Shown here one piece after another: positions 41,230-50,852 of a DNA stretch of 64,000 nt. A program made the translations under genes and the position numbers. Numbering within the stretch: the stretch's first letter is position 1; every line of letters starts with the position of its first letter. The notes under the pieces were generated by a model. It was not told the DNA's origin. It saw only the letters and a program-made list of their open reading frames with translations, and did no database searches. Source of the stretch: Allomuricauda sp. (GTDB taxonomy: Bacteria; Bacteroidota; Bacteroidia; Flavobacteriales; Flavobacteriaceae); assembly GCF_013911645.1 (NCBI RefSeq), contig NZ_JACESV010000001.1:186001-250000 (forward strand), in the 5' to 3' direction.

Positions 41230-42280
41230 TGTCCACCCCGATTTTAGGTTAAACGATATTCCATTAAATTTTGAAGGTCTACCTAAAATTGGTCAAAATC
41301 TCATAAAGGGAGGAAAGCCGTTTGAAAAAAGCATTGGAGACTTTTTGTTGGACTGGGCTTCGGATGAGTCAACAATAAAAGTACATACTTCGGGATCTAC
41401 GGGCAAACCTAAAACCATTGTGCTTAAAAAAAAGCAAATGGTAAATTCCGCACTGGCTACGGGAACATATTTTGAATTAGAGCCCAAGCATAAGGCACTT
41501 TTGTGTTTGCCATGTGCCGGAATTGCCGGAAAAATGATGTTGGTACGTGCCATGGTTCTCGGTTTACATTTGGATTATGTGGAACCCTCATCGACACCCT
41601 TGTCAAATACTAATAAAACCTACGATTTTGTGGCCATGGTGCCCTTACAGGCCCAAAATTCCTTGAAAGTTTTAGTAAGGATCAACAAACTGATAATTGG
41701 TGGCGCACCCGTGGATTCAAGTTTGCGAAGCAAGCTTAAAACGCTAACTGTTGAAGCTTATGAAACCTATGGGATGACAGAGACCATAACACATATTGCC
41801 GTAAAACGAATAACTGATGATTCAGTTAATAGTTTTGAGACGCTGCCCCATGTTTTTGTAAGCCAAGACGATAGGGAGTGTCTTGTAATTGACGCACCTA
41901 AAATTTCAGACGAGAAAATAGTCACCAATGATTTGGTGGAACTTGTAAGTAACACCAAGTTTAAATGGCTGGGCAGGTACGATTCCATAATCAATTCGGG
42001 CGGAATCAAATTGGTTCCCGAGACGATTGAGGAAAAACTATCAAGTGTAATACAATCGCGTTTTTTTGTTGCTGGTATGCCAGATGAAACTTTGGGACAA
42101 AAATTAGTCCTCGTTGTAGAAGGTGATTCAACCGATGCGCAAGAATTGCATCGAGCCGTCAAAGAATTAAAAACGCTATCAAAATACGAGCTACCCAAGG
42201 AGGTTTATTTTGTAAAAGCTTTCTCGGAAACTGAAACTAAAAAAATCAATAGACAAAAAACAATACAGCAGATTGCTTAA
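41207..42280 (+). CDS. menE: o-Succinylbenzoate-CoA ligase MenE
   Basis: 357 residues, an AMP-binding adenylating enzyme. The P-loop VHTSGSTGKPKTIVL lies at 59-73, YETYGMTETITHIA gives the A5 motif, and LGRYDSIINSGGIKLVPETIEEKL gives A7-A8. It is shorter than the ~450-residue enterobacterial MenE, as usual for Bacteroidota, because the N-terminal part is reduced. It activates o-succinylbenzoate with CoA. It overlaps the CPBP gene by 23 nt. Confidence 0.92.
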   Translation: MEHPTWHNVHPDFRLNDIPLNFEGLPKIGQNLIKGGKPFEKSIGDFLLDWASDESTIKVHTSGSTGKPKTIVLKKKQMVNSALATGTYFELEPKHKALLCLPCAGIAGKMMLVRAMVLGLHLDYVEPSSTPLSNTNKTYDFVAMVPLQAQNSLKVLVRINKLIIGGAPVDSSLRSKLKTLTVEAYETYGMTETITHIAVKRITDDSVNSFETLPHVFVSQDDRECLVIDAPKISDEKIVTNDLVELVSNTKFKWLGRYDSIINSGGIKLVPETIEEKLSSVIQSRFFVAGMPDETLGQKLVLVVEGDSTDAQELHRAVKELKTLSKYELPKEVYFVKAFSETETKKINRQKTIQQIA

Positions 42281-42310
42281 TTTTATAAGCATCAAACTAA
42301 AAAATCAACC

Positions 42311-43657
42311 ATGCGAAAAACCATCAACCTAATAGTGCTGCTATTGCCCTTTATTGCCATTTCCCAACAAATACTCCCCGAAGTGGAACGGGCAAGAGTA
42401 GTGGACGAAATCCTTGAGGATAGGTTTAATAATTTACTGCCAAAATTAATGGACGAGACCGGATTGGATATGTGGGTATTGATTTCCCGCGAATACAACG
42501 AAGACCCAGTTCTTAAGACGATGCTTCCCGCGACATGGTTGAATGCAAGACGAAGGACTATCATCCTCTTTTATAGGAATAAGGAGAACAACACAATAGA
42601 TAAATTGGCCGTCTCCCGTTATAATATCGGAAAAAGCATTATTTCCGCTTGGGATAAGGACAAAGAGCCCAATCAGTGGAAACGTTTGATGGAATTGATT
42701 ACCGAACGGAACCCTGAGAAAATAGGGCTCAATTTTTCCAAGGACCACAACATAGCCGATGGTCTTGATAAAACGGATTACGATGAGTTTATGTCCAATC
42801 TACCTAAAAAATACCGATCCAAAGTGGTTTCCGCAGAACAACTGGCAGTACGTTGGATAGAGACCCGTACACCTCGGGAAATGACCATTTTTAATCAGTT
42901 GACGGATATTACCCACGACATTATCGCCGAAGCTTTCTCGAAAAAGGTGATTACGCCTGGCGTTACCACCACCACCGAAGTGGAATGGTGGATGCGTCAA
43001 AAAGTTACTGATTTGGGTCTGGAGACTTGGTTTCATCCTACCGTGGATGTTCAGCGGACAAGTGAAGAGTTGGTAGGTCACCTATATTCTTTTTCGGGAA
43101 GACCAGATGACGAAGTCATCCAACAAGGGGATCTGTTGCACTGCGATTTTGGAATCACCTACTTGCGTTTAAATACGGACTGCCAGGAACTGGCCTACGT
43201 ACTTAAACCAGGAGAAACCGAAGCCCCCTCTTTTTTGGTGAACGCTTTATATGATGGTAACCGTGTACAAGACTTTCTCACCCAAAACATGGTAGCGGGC
43301 AGGGTAGGCAACGAGATTTTGGCCAAAGCCCTGCAAGATGCGAAAGATGCTGGACTAAAACCATCAATTTACACCCATCCTTTGGGTACCTATGGACACT
43401 CTGCCGGAACCACTATTGGTATGTGGGATGCACAAGGCGGGGTTATGAAAGATGATGGTGAAAACTATCCCTTAAATCCCAACACCGCCTATGCTATTGA
43501 ACTGAATGCCACCGTGAACATCCCCGAATGGAACAGGGACATCCGCATAATGCTGGAAGAACCTGGTTTTTTTGGTGAAGATGGGTTTCGATACATTAAT
43601 GGACGACAAACCGAATTATTGTTGGTCCCAAGGCCAAAATCGCATTTAGGGAACTGA
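42311..43657 (+). CDS. Secreted M24 family metallopeptidase (Xaa-Pro aminopeptidase-like)
   Basis: 448 residues with a signal peptide ending near IAISQ. The pita-bread M24 fold shows metal ligands in LLHCDFGITYLRLNTDCQ (two Asp), TYGHSAGTTIGMWD (His), and MLEEPGFFGEDGFRYINGRQ (Glu region). An N-terminal creatinase-like domain covers about 30-180. It probably removes N-terminal residues before proline. It follows menE by 30 nt but is functionally separate. Confidence 0.87.
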   Translation: MRKTINLIVLLLPFIAISQQILPEVERARVVDEILEDRFNNLLPKLMDETGLDMWVLISREYNEDPVLKTMLPATWLNARRRTIILFYRNKENNTIDKLAVSRYNIGKSIISAWDKDKEPNQWKRLMELITERNPEKIGLNFSKDHNIADGLDKTDYDEFMSNLPKKYRSKVVSAEQLAVRWIETRTPREMTIFNQLTDITHDIIAEAFSKKVITPGVTTTTEVEWWMRQKVTDLGLETWFHPTVDVQRTSEELVGHLYSFSGRPDDEVIQQGDLLHCDFGITYLRLNTDCQELAYVLKPGETEAPSFLVNALYDGNRVQDFLTQNMVAGRVGNEILAKALQDAKDAGLKPSIYTHPLGTYGHSAGTTIGMWDAQGGVMKDDGENYPLNPNTAYAIELNATVNIPEWNRDIRIMLEEPGFFGEDGFRYINGRQTELLLVPRPKSHLGN

Positions 43658-43701
43658 TTATTTTTTTGTAGATTTAGTAACCTTCTAATTTTCAAGTTGC
43701 T

Positions 43702-45438
43702 ATGAGGTTGCTATATTTTGCAGGAGTATTTATTTTGTTTTCTGGTATGGCCTATGGTCAAAATCAGATCAAAGGGCGTGTCACCGATGGTAAATTGGCA
43801 TTGTCCAACGTTCAGATTGCCAATTTGACCACAGGAAGTAAAACGGCGTCCGATACCGAGGGCCGATACCGAATTATGGCCAAGCCACGTGAAGAACTTC
43901 AATATACGCACATGGGCATGGATACCATCACCATTATCGTTGAAGATGTTACCAGGATTTTGAATGTAAAGATGAACATTAAGGTGGAAGAGTTGGCCGG
44001 AGTAGAGGTAATAAGTGAAGTAGGTAGGAACAAACAACGTATTTTACAACAACAGTACCCCAACAACGACAAACTGATTAGAACTGCATTTGGAATCATT
44101 GACGCGGAAACTTTCCCAAGTCGTTTGCCGGTACTTACCAGTAAGGATATGATCAGTAACCATTATCATTTTGGAATGTTTCTTAGGGGCAAGTTCGCGG
44201 GGTTGAATGTGGTTATTTATCGAAATATGGAATTCGATGTATTTTCGAGAGGATTAGGATCTGTTCGAGCTAAAAAACCAGCTATTTATGATATTGATGG
44301 TCAAATCTTTACTCAGGGACCATCATGGTTAGACCCAAGTACGGTGGAACGGGTAGCTCTTATGCCAGGTCTTATTGGTGCTTCAAAATATGGGTCTATA
44401 GCAGATGGTGGAGTTGTAGTGGTCAATACCAAAAACGGCACATACAAGTCTAAAGATTATAAACCCTTCGATCAAGCAAAACTGAGAAACAATTTTGTAA
44501 AGGAAGGTCAGGTAAAAGAAAGAATAGATGCGCAAACATTGCCCGTTTATTTAGAACAACTTTACCAAAGTGAATCTGCAGCAACAGCCAAAAACATTTA
44601 CAGTAAAATGAAGGGAACCTACGGTAATCACCCGTATTTTCTTTTGGATTCCTATACTTATTTTTATGAGGAACGCGGGGAGGAGGACTTTGCAGAGGAA
44701 ATTTTGGAAAGATTTATAAATGTAACCGATAAAAACCCAGTGATGCTGAAAGCGCTCGCCTACACGTTGGAGAGCGAGGAGAGGTACGAAAAGGCCCATG
44801 AAATCTATAAAAAAGTGTATTCATTACGTCCTGATTATGCCCAAAGCTTTATAGATATGGCCAATAGCTATCGTAATTTGGATCAACCCAAGTCCGCAAC
44901 CACTTTATATGCAAGGCATGCATATCTTCAGGATGAGGGAATGTTGCCTGTGGATAGTATGGAACTGGGGATGATCATGAAGCGAGAAATCAAGAATTTG
45001 TTCACTCTGGAGAACAGCACCTTAAAAATCAAGGATAGAAAAAAGGATAAGGAAGCAAAATATGCTGCCAGACTTGTTTTTGAGTGGAACGATTCGGAAG
45101 CCGAGTTCGATTTGCAGTTTGTAAACCCAAGCAATCAATATTTCAACTGGAAACATACCTTGGCCGAAATGCCAGAGAGGATTCGTTCCGAAAAGAAATT
45201 GGGCTATTCCATGGCCGACTTTATGCTTGATGATGAATTGCCGGGTATTTGGAAAGTAAATGCAACCTACCATGGCAACAAACAATTGACGCCCTCTTAC
45301 CTAAAAGTGACCATTTATCGCAACTACGGCAGCAAATTGCAAAGCAAAGAGATTAAGGTTTATCGTTTGGGCACCAAAGGGGCCAATCGGCATTTGTTTG
45401 ATTTTACTCTTCCCTCACCAATGGCCCAAAGCAAATAA
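43702..45438 (+). CDS. Carboxypeptidase-regulatory and TonB-plug-like protein with TPR, no beta-barrel
   Basis: 578 residues with signal peptide (SGMAYGQ). First domain (about 22-95) is the CarboxypepD_reg-like fold, IKGRVTDGKLALSNVQIANL. The second (about 110-250) resembles a TonB receptor plug: FGMFLRGKFAGLNVVIYRNM, PAIYDIDGQIF, VERVALMPGLIGASKYGSIADGGVVVVNTKNG. The rest is not a barrel: TPR-like helices (KALAYTLESEERYEKAHEIYKKVYSLRP) and a beta-rich end follow. It is probably periplasmic or outer-membrane attached. Function unknown. Confidence 0.8.
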   Translation: MRLLYFAGVFILFSGMAYGQNQIKGRVTDGKLALSNVQIANLTTGSKTASDTEGRYRIMAKPREELQYTHMGMDTITIIVEDVTRILNVKMNIKVEELAGVEVISEVGRNKQRILQQQYPNNDKLIRTAFGIIDAETFPSRLPVLTSKDMISNHYHFGMFLRGKFAGLNVVIYRNMEFDVFSRGLGSVRAKKPAIYDIDGQIFTQGPSWLDPSTVERVALMPGLIGASKYGSIADGGVVVVNTKNGTYKSKDYKPFDQAKLRNNFVKEGQVKERIDAQTLPVYLEQLYQSESAATAKNIYSKMKGTYGNHPYFLLDSYTYFYEERGEEDFAEEILERFINVTDKNPVMLKALAYTLESEERYEKAHEIYKKVYSLRPDYAQSFIDMANSYRNLDQPKSATTLYARHAYLQDEGMLPVDSMELGMIMKREIKNLFTLENSTLKIKDRKKDKEAKYAARLVFEWNDSEAEFDLQFVNPSNQYFNWKHTLAEMPERIRSEKKLGYSMADFMLDDELPGIWKVNATYHGNKQLTPSYLKVTIYRNYGSKLQSKEIKVYRLGTKGANRHLFDFTLPSPMAQSK

Positions 45439-45439
45439 A

Positions 45440-47068
45440 TTATACTTGTAGCACTCCCATATTAAATTGCTTCTCAATAGGAGCATGGTTAGCCGCCTCA
45501 ATTCCCATGGAAATCCATTTACGGGTATCCAACGGGTCGATTATGGCGTCCGTCCAAAGTCGGGCTGCAGCGTAGTAGGGTGATATTTGGTCATCGTACC
45601 GTTGCTTTATTTCATCAAAAAGCTCTTTTTCCTTTTCGGCATCAACAGATTTGCCACTTTTCTTCAAACTGGCCTTTTCAATCTGCAAAAGCACTTTTGC
45701 GGCAGAGTTTCCGCTCATAACGGCAAGTTCGGCACTTGGCCAAGCCACAATCAATCTTGGGTCATAGGCCTTTCCGCACATGGCGTAATTTCCCGCCCCG
45801 TAGCTGTTGCCAATTACAATGGTAAATTTGGGCACTACAGAATTGCTCACGGCATTCACCATTTTGGCTCCATCTTTTATAATACCGCCATGCTCACTTT
45901 TACTGCCCACCATAAATCCGGTAACATCTTGTAAAAACACGAGTGGAATTTTCTTTTGGTTGCAATTGGCGATAAATCGGGTGGCCTTGTCCGCAGAATC
46001 GGAATAGATGACACCGCCAAACTGCATCTCGCCCTTTTTGGTTTTGACAACCTTTCTTTGATTGGCTACAATGCCCACGGCCCAACCATCTATGCGGGCG
46101 TAACCCGTTAAAATGGTTTTTCCGTAGCCTTCCTTATATTGCTCAAATTCGGAATCGTCCACCAAACGTTTTATGATTTCCAACATATCGTACTGGTCGC
46201 TTCGGGATGCCGGCAATATGCCAAAAATATCATCAGGATTCTCGACCGGTTTCTTGGCTTCAACCCGATTGAAGCCTGCCTTGTCAAAATCCCCGATTTT
46301 GTCTACAATGTTCTTTATTTTGTCCAAAGCATCTTTATCATCTTTGGCTTTGTAGTCAGTTACCCCACTAATTTCGGAATGCGTCGTAGCGCCGCCCAAG
46401 GTTTCGTTGTCAATACTCTCCCCGATGGCAGCCTTTACCAAGTAACTTCCTGCTAAAAATATGCTCCCAGTTTTGTCGACGATCAAAGCTTCGTCACTCA
46501 TAATGGGCAAATACGCACCACCAGCTACGCAACTACCCATAACGGCTGCAATTTGGGTAATTCCCATACTGCTCATCACGGCATTGTTTCTAAAAATGCG
46601 TCCAAAATGTTCTTTGTCGGGAAAAATCTCATCCTGCAAGGGTAAATACACTCCAGCGCTATCCACCAAATAAATAATGGGCAACTTATTTTCGATGGAA
46701 ATTTCCTGAGCACGTAGGTTTTTCTTTCCCGTAATCGGGAACCAAGCGCCAGCCTTTACGGTAGCATCATTCGCCACGACAACGCATTGTTTACCTTGCA
46801 CATAACCCACTTTAACCACAACACCGCCCGATGGGCACCCACCGTGTTCCTCGTACATATCTTCACCGGCAAACGCACCTATTTCAATGGATTGGGTGTC
46901 ATCATCCAACAAATAATCAATACGTTCCCGAGCGGTCATTTTGTCTTTGGCATGATGCTTTTCAATACGGCTTTTACCACCGCCGAGTTTCACTTTGGCC
47001 AATCTACGGTTCAGGTCTGAAAGTTTTAATTTATTGTGGTCTTCGTTCTTATTGAAGTTTATATCCAT
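45440..47068 (-). CDS. Acyl-CoA carboxylase beta subunit (methylcrotonyl-CoA carboxylase-like)
   Basis: 542 residues, carboxyltransferase with two crotonase-like halves. Signature strings are MTARERIDYLLD, YLVDSAGVYLPLQDEIFPD, MSDEALIVDKTGSIFLAGSY, ETLGGATTHSEISGVTDY, QDVTGFMVGSKSEHGG and GAGNYAMCGKAYDPRL. These fit the MCC beta branch that carboxylates 3-methylcrotonyl-CoA in leucine breakdown, although related enzymes use propionyl- or acetyl-CoA. No alpha (biotin) subunit lies within the window. It converges on the preceding gene with a 1-nt gap and no terminator. Confidence 0.9.
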   Translation of the reverse strand: MDINFNKNEDHNKLKLSDLNRRLAKVKLGGGKSRIEKHHAKDKMTARERIDYLLDDDTQSIEIGAFAGEDMYEEHGGCPSGGVVVKVGYVQGKQCVVVANDATVKAGAWFPITGKKNLRAQEISIENKLPIIYLVDSAGVYLPLQDEIFPDKEHFGRIFRNNAVMSSMGITQIAAVMGSCVAGGAYLPIMSDEALIVDKTGSIFLAGSYLVKAAIGESIDNETLGGATTHSEISGVTDYKAKDDKDALDKIKNIVDKIGDFDKAGFNRVEAKKPVENPDDIFGILPASRSDQYDMLEIIKRLVDDSEFEQYKEGYGKTILTGYARIDGWAVGIVANQRKVVKTKKGEMQFGGVIYSDSADKATRFIANCNQKKIPLVFLQDVTGFMVGSKSEHGGIIKDGAKMVNAVSNSVVPKFTIVIGNSYGAGNYAMCGKAYDPRLIVAWPSAELAVMSGNSAAKVLLQIEKASLKKSGKSVDAEKEKELFDEIKQRYDDQISPYYAAARLWTDAIIDPLDTRKWISMGIEAANHAPIEKQFNMGVLQV

Positions 47069-47117
47069 TCTTTTTGAAAATTCATTTAGTTGGTTAAAGA
47101 TAAGGAGTTATAATTAT

Positions 47118-47125
47118 TACTTTTG
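47118..47125 (+). promoter_or_regulatory. -7 box (TACTTTTG) of the Gfo/Idh gene
   Basis: TACTTTTG matches TAnnTTTG and ends 6 nt before ATG 47132. A TTG at 47090-47092 is 25 nt upstream. It rules out the TTG at 47123 as the start and suggests a nearly leaderless transcript. Confidence 0.5.
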
Positions 47126-47131
47126 AACTCT

Positions 47132-48115
47132 ATGGAAACCAAAATACGATGGGGCATTGTTGGCCCGGGAAAAATAGCTAGAAAATTTGTATCGGACCTT
47201 ATGCTCGTTGATGATGCCGAGATTGCTGCGGTGGCATCAAGGTCATTGGAACGGGCCGAAGCTTTTGCAAATGAATATAATGTACAACACACTTTTGGAA
47301 GTTATGATGCATTGTTCCGGTCAGGAACAGTAGATGTGGTTTATATAGCCACACCGCATAATTTTCATAAGGAATTGTCCGTAAAAGCCCTTGAAAATGG
47401 TATTGGGGTACTTTGTGAAAAACCAATGGGCGTCAATAGAGCGGAAGTGGTGGAACAGGTAGATGCTTCCAAACAAAACAACGCTTTTTTAATGGAGGCC
47501 ATGTGGTCTAGGTTCAATCCATCCATCAAAAAAGTAAAGCAATTGGTTGATGAAGGAGTGGTGGGTGATTTGAAATACATCCATGCGGATTTTGCATTTT
47601 ACGGTTTGGACAGAGATTTGGACTCTAGATTACTGAATCCCGATTTAGCTTCGGGCAGTATATTGGATATAGGTATTTACCCAATTTTTCTATCTTATTT
47701 GTTGTTGGGCATGCCAGATGATATTATGGCTGCATCCAAGTTCCATGAAAATGGAACAGAACTCCAAACCAGTATGATTTTTGATTATAAAGAAGCCCAA
47801 TCAATCCTCTACAGCGGACTTACAAGCGATTCTAAAATGGAGGCTGAAATATCAGGTAGCAAAGGACAGTTGTTTTTAAAACCTAGATGGCACGAAGCAG
47901 ACGAGTATACCTTGGCAAAAGATGATAAAACCAATAAGTTCAGTTTGCCTTTAACCGGAATTGGCTACTACTACGAGATTTTGGAGGTGCACAAATGTTT
48001 GCGTGAAAACAAAATTGAAAGTGACCTATGGTCACATCAAAATAGCTTGGATTTGTCAGAGTTGTTGGACAAGGTCAGGGAAAAAAGTGGTGTAAGCTTC
48101 CCTTTTGAAACATAA
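47132..48115 (+). CDS. Gfo/Idh/MocA family oxidoreductase
   Basis: 327 residues. The N-terminal NAD(P)-binding fold opens RWGIVGPGKIARKFVSDLM, followed by the family motif GVLCEKPMGVN with the catalytic-site Lys, and the C-terminal alpha/beta domain (SGSILDIGIYPIFLSYLLLG). The family oxidises or reduces sugar-like polyols and trans-dihydrodiols. The substrate is not predictable. It is divergent from the carboxylase gene. Confidence 0.92.
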   Translation: METKIRWGIVGPGKIARKFVSDLMLVDDAEIAAVASRSLERAEAFANEYNVQHTFGSYDALFRSGTVDVVYIATPHNFHKELSVKALENGIGVLCEKPMGVNRAEVVEQVDASKQNNAFLMEAMWSRFNPSIKKVKQLVDEGVVGDLKYIHADFAFYGLDRDLDSRLLNPDLASGSILDIGIYPIFLSYLLLGMPDDIMAASKFHENGTELQTSMIFDYKEAQSILYSGLTSDSKMEAEISGSKGQLFLKPRWHEADEYTLAKDDKTNKFSLPLTGIGYYYEILEVHKCLRENKIESDLWSHQNSLDLSELLDKVREKSGVSFPFET

Positions 48116-48181
48116 TCCTTAATAATAACTTTACATTATATCTATTTTTACGATATTTGAAACCCTTCAGAAATTTAAACA

Positions 48182-48364
48182 ATGAGTATGAATAAGAACA
48201 CAGTGCTGGCCTATGCCACATGGATTATGATTTTGGTAGGTTTGGGTATGATAGCACTTGGAGCTTTTAAATATGATGAAGTAGCAGGATGGGGCTTTGC
48301 TGCTGTTGGAATTGGATTTTTTGCCGTAGCTTGGGTGTTCAACGCCTTAAAAGGCAGAGTATAG
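48182..48364 (+). CDS. Small two-helix membrane protein upstream of ettA (CAL67264-type)
   Basis: 60 residues with two hydrophobic helices (VLAYATWIMILVGLGMIALGAF and GWGFAAVGIGFFAVAWVFNAL). I recall it as matching the CAL67264 family named after a Gramella protein. It lies 33 nt before ettA. The role is unknown. ATG 48182 or 48188 could serve as the start. Confidence 0.8.
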   Translation: MSMNKNTVLAYATWIMILVGLGMIALGAFKYDEVAGWGFAAVGIGFFAVAWVFNALKGRV

Positions 48365-48397
48365 CCTCTTTTTCTTAAACCATTTAATTTATAGTAG

Positions 48398-50089
48398 ATG
48401 TCAGACGATAAAAAAGTCATTTTTTCAATGTCTGGGGTTACCAAGACCTTTAAAACGGCCAATACCCCCGTACTTAAAAACATATACCTAAGCTTTTTCT
48501 ATGGAGCCAAAATCGGAATTTTGGGTCTAAATGGTTCAGGTAAGTCCACCTTGTTGAAAATAATCGCGGGTGTGGATAAAAACTATCAGGGCGATGTGGT
48601 TTTCTCGCCGGGTTATTCAGTTGGTTATTTGGAACAGGAGCCACAGTTGGATGAGAACAAAACCGTTCTTGAAGTGGTAAAGGAAGGTGTTGCAGAAACC
48701 GTCGCTATTTTGGACGAGTACAATAAAATCAACGATATGTTCGGCTTGCCCGAAGTATATGAGGATGCGGACAAAATGCAAAAGTTGATGGACAAGCAAA
48801 CTGCGCTTCAAGATCAGATAGATGCTTCCAATGCTTGGGAACTGGATACAAAATTGGAGATTGCGATGGATGCCCTTCGTACCCCAGAATCTGACAAGAA
48901 AATAAGCGTACTTTCCGGCGGTGAGCGTAGAAGAGTGGCCTTGTGCCGTTTGTTGTTGAAAGAACCGGACGTGCTTTTGTTGGATGAGCCTACCAACCAC
49001 TTGGATGCCGAGTCGGTACATTGGTTGGAGCACCATTTGGCACAATATAAAGGAACGGTTATTGCTGTAACACACGACCGTTATTTCTTGGACAATGTGG
49101 CTGGTTGGATTTTGGAACTGGACCGCGGAGAGGGTATTCCCTGGAAAGGAAACTACTCTAGCTGGTTGGATCAAAAAGCGAAACGATTGGAGCAGGAGAG
49201 CAAACAAGCTTCTAAACGCCAAAAAACTTTGGAGCGTGAGCTGGATTGGGTTCGCCAAGGCGCCAAAGGAAGGCAGGCAAAGCAAAAAGCCCGTTTAAAG
49301 AATTATGACAAACTCCTGAGTCAAGATCAAAAACAGATGGAGGAGAAGTTGGAAATTTATATTCCCAATGGACCACGTTTGGGAACCAATGTGATCGAAG
49401 CCAAGGATGTAAGCAAAGCTTTCGGTGACAAGTTGTTGTACGAAAACTTGAACTTTAACCTACCACAGGCAGGGATTGTTGGTATTATTGGCCCGAACGG
49501 TGCGGGTAAGACCACTATTTTTAAAATGATCATGGGCGAGGAGACTCCCGATAAAGGGGAGTTTATCGTTGGTGAAACTGCAAAATTGGCCTATGTGGAC
49601 CAATCGCATTCCAATATTGATCCCGAAAAAACCATTTGGGAGAATTTTAGCGACGGCCAAGAATTGATTATGATGGGAGGAAGGCAAGTAAATTCACGCG
49701 CCTATTTGAGCCGATTCAATTTTTCAGGAAGTGAGCAGAACAAAAAGGTGAGTATGCTTTCCGGTGGGGAACGGAACCGTCTCCATTTGGCGATGACGTT
49801 AAAAGAAGAAGGTAATGTGCTGCTTTTGGACGAGCCTACCAACGATTTGGATGTGAATACACTCCGTGCTTTGGAAGAAGGTCTGGAGAACTTTGCGGGT
49901 TGTGCTGTGATTATATCTCACGATAGATGGTTCTTGGATAGGATTTGTACCCACATCCTTGCGTTTGAAGGGGATTCGCAAGTATATTTCTTTGAAGGTT
50001 CTTTCTCTGATTACGAGGAGAACAAAAAGAAACGCTTGGGAACGGATATCATGCCCAAGCGTATCAAATACAAAAAATTGATTCGTTAA
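48398..50089 (+). CDS. ettA: Energy-dependent translational throttle ATPase EttA
   Basis: 563 residues, ABC-F protein with two ATPase domains. The first Walker A is LGLNGSGKST (about 44), signature LSGGERRRVAL, Walker B LLLDEPTNHLD. The second has GPNGAGKTT, LSGGERNRL and LLLDEPTNDLD. The arm and the P-site linker region follow the first ATPase. EttA gates the ribosome into elongation according to the ADP/ATP ratio. The length matches the family. Confidence 0.95.
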   Translation: MSDDKKVIFSMSGVTKTFKTANTPVLKNIYLSFFYGAKIGILGLNGSGKSTLLKIIAGVDKNYQGDVVFSPGYSVGYLEQEPQLDENKTVLEVVKEGVAETVAILDEYNKINDMFGLPEVYEDADKMQKLMDKQTALQDQIDASNAWELDTKLEIAMDALRTPESDKKISVLSGGERRRVALCRLLLKEPDVLLLDEPTNHLDAESVHWLEHHLAQYKGTVIAVTHDRYFLDNVAGWILELDRGEGIPWKGNYSSWLDQKAKRLEQESKQASKRQKTLERELDWVRQGAKGRQAKQKARLKNYDKLLSQDQKQMEEKLEIYIPNGPRLGTNVIEAKDVSKAFGDKLLYENLNFNLPQAGIVGIIGPNGAGKTTIFKMIMGEETPDKGEFIVGETAKLAYVDQSHSNIDPEKTIWENFSDGQELIMMGGRQVNSRAYLSRFNFSGSEQNKKVSMLSGGERNRLHLAMTLKEEGNVLLLDEPTNDLDVNTLRALEEGLENFAGCAVIISHDRWFLDRICTHILAFEGDSQVYFFEGSFSDYEENKKKRLGTDIMPKRIKYKKLIR

Positions 50090-50097
50090 AGGAGGAA

Positions 50098-50787
50098 TTA
50101 TTCTTCTCCACCGAGATTTTTGATGCCTTCCTCCAACAGTTTTTTAGCTTTTTCCAAATAAGCTTTTTGGTGAGCTGCCAAGCTGTTTGGGTCTTGATTG
50201 TTACCCGCAGAGGCTGGACCAATGGAACTGGATAGTTCCACCAATTGCGCAATGGCTTGTTCTGCTGATTGGAGTTTGTCATTGGCATGCTTTTCAAAAA
50301 CCTTTATCATTTCCAGTTCCATAGAGTTAACGGAAGCGGTTTTGGTTTTTTCTTCAACAGCATTTTCTTCGTAGTAACTAGAAGAATCTTCGGTCGCAGT
50401 TGTAGTTGTTGAATTGCCAAGGGTACATTGGTCAATAATTGTAATCAATTCGTTGATTTCACCAAGAGCCTTTTTTGTGAAGAACCTACCAGTTTCCCAG
50501 TCAACCGGTTCTATGGCCTTGTCCAAGGTTTCCATGGCGTCCAAGGTTTTGTTTTTGGCTTTGTCGCAACTACATTCGGCCATAAACGCTTCAGATTTTT
50601 CCAAAGCGGTGCGTGCCCTTTCGGCATAATACATTTGGTGCTCAAAATTCGTAGCGTTCATGGCTTTTTTGCCATGGCTGAGCGCATAGGTTACTTTAGC
50701 GTAAAAATTATCACATTGATTAGAGTAGGTAGCTTGTACGGCAAAAAAGATTGCCAAAACTACTAAAACATGGGATTTGGGAGCCAT
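50098..50787 (-). CDS. Secreted helical protein of unknown function
   Basis: About 229 residues from ATG 50787, with a signal peptide ending near VQATYS. The mature protein is helix-rich with several Cys (NQCDNFY, MAECSCDKAKN, IIDQCTLG) and a low-complexity Thr/Ser/Glu linker before a C-terminal helix-turn-helix rich in Ala, Lys and Gln. I do not recognise a family. It converges on ettA with an 8-nt gap. Confidence 0.75.
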   Translation of the reverse strand: MAPKSHVLVVLAIFFAVQATYSNQCDNFYAKVTYALSHGKKAMNATNFEHQMYYAERARTALEKSEAFMAECSCDKAKNKTLDAMETLDKAIEPVDWETGRFFTKKALGEINELITIIDQCTLGNSTTTTATEDSSSYYEENAVEEKTKTASVNSMELEMIKVFEKHANDKLQSAEQAIAQLVELSSSIGPASAGNNQDPNSLAAHQKAYLEKAKKLLEEGIKNLGGEE

Positions 50788-50852
50788 ATTCAAGTTTTTT
50801 GGTTATTAAGTTTGTTGTTCTAACGATAAAATTAGGTAATTATTTCATGTGC

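Noticed and set aside
48617..49285. 222-codon minus-strand frame inside ettA
   Set aside because: Antisense to conserved ABC-F motifs; low-complexity, no signals.
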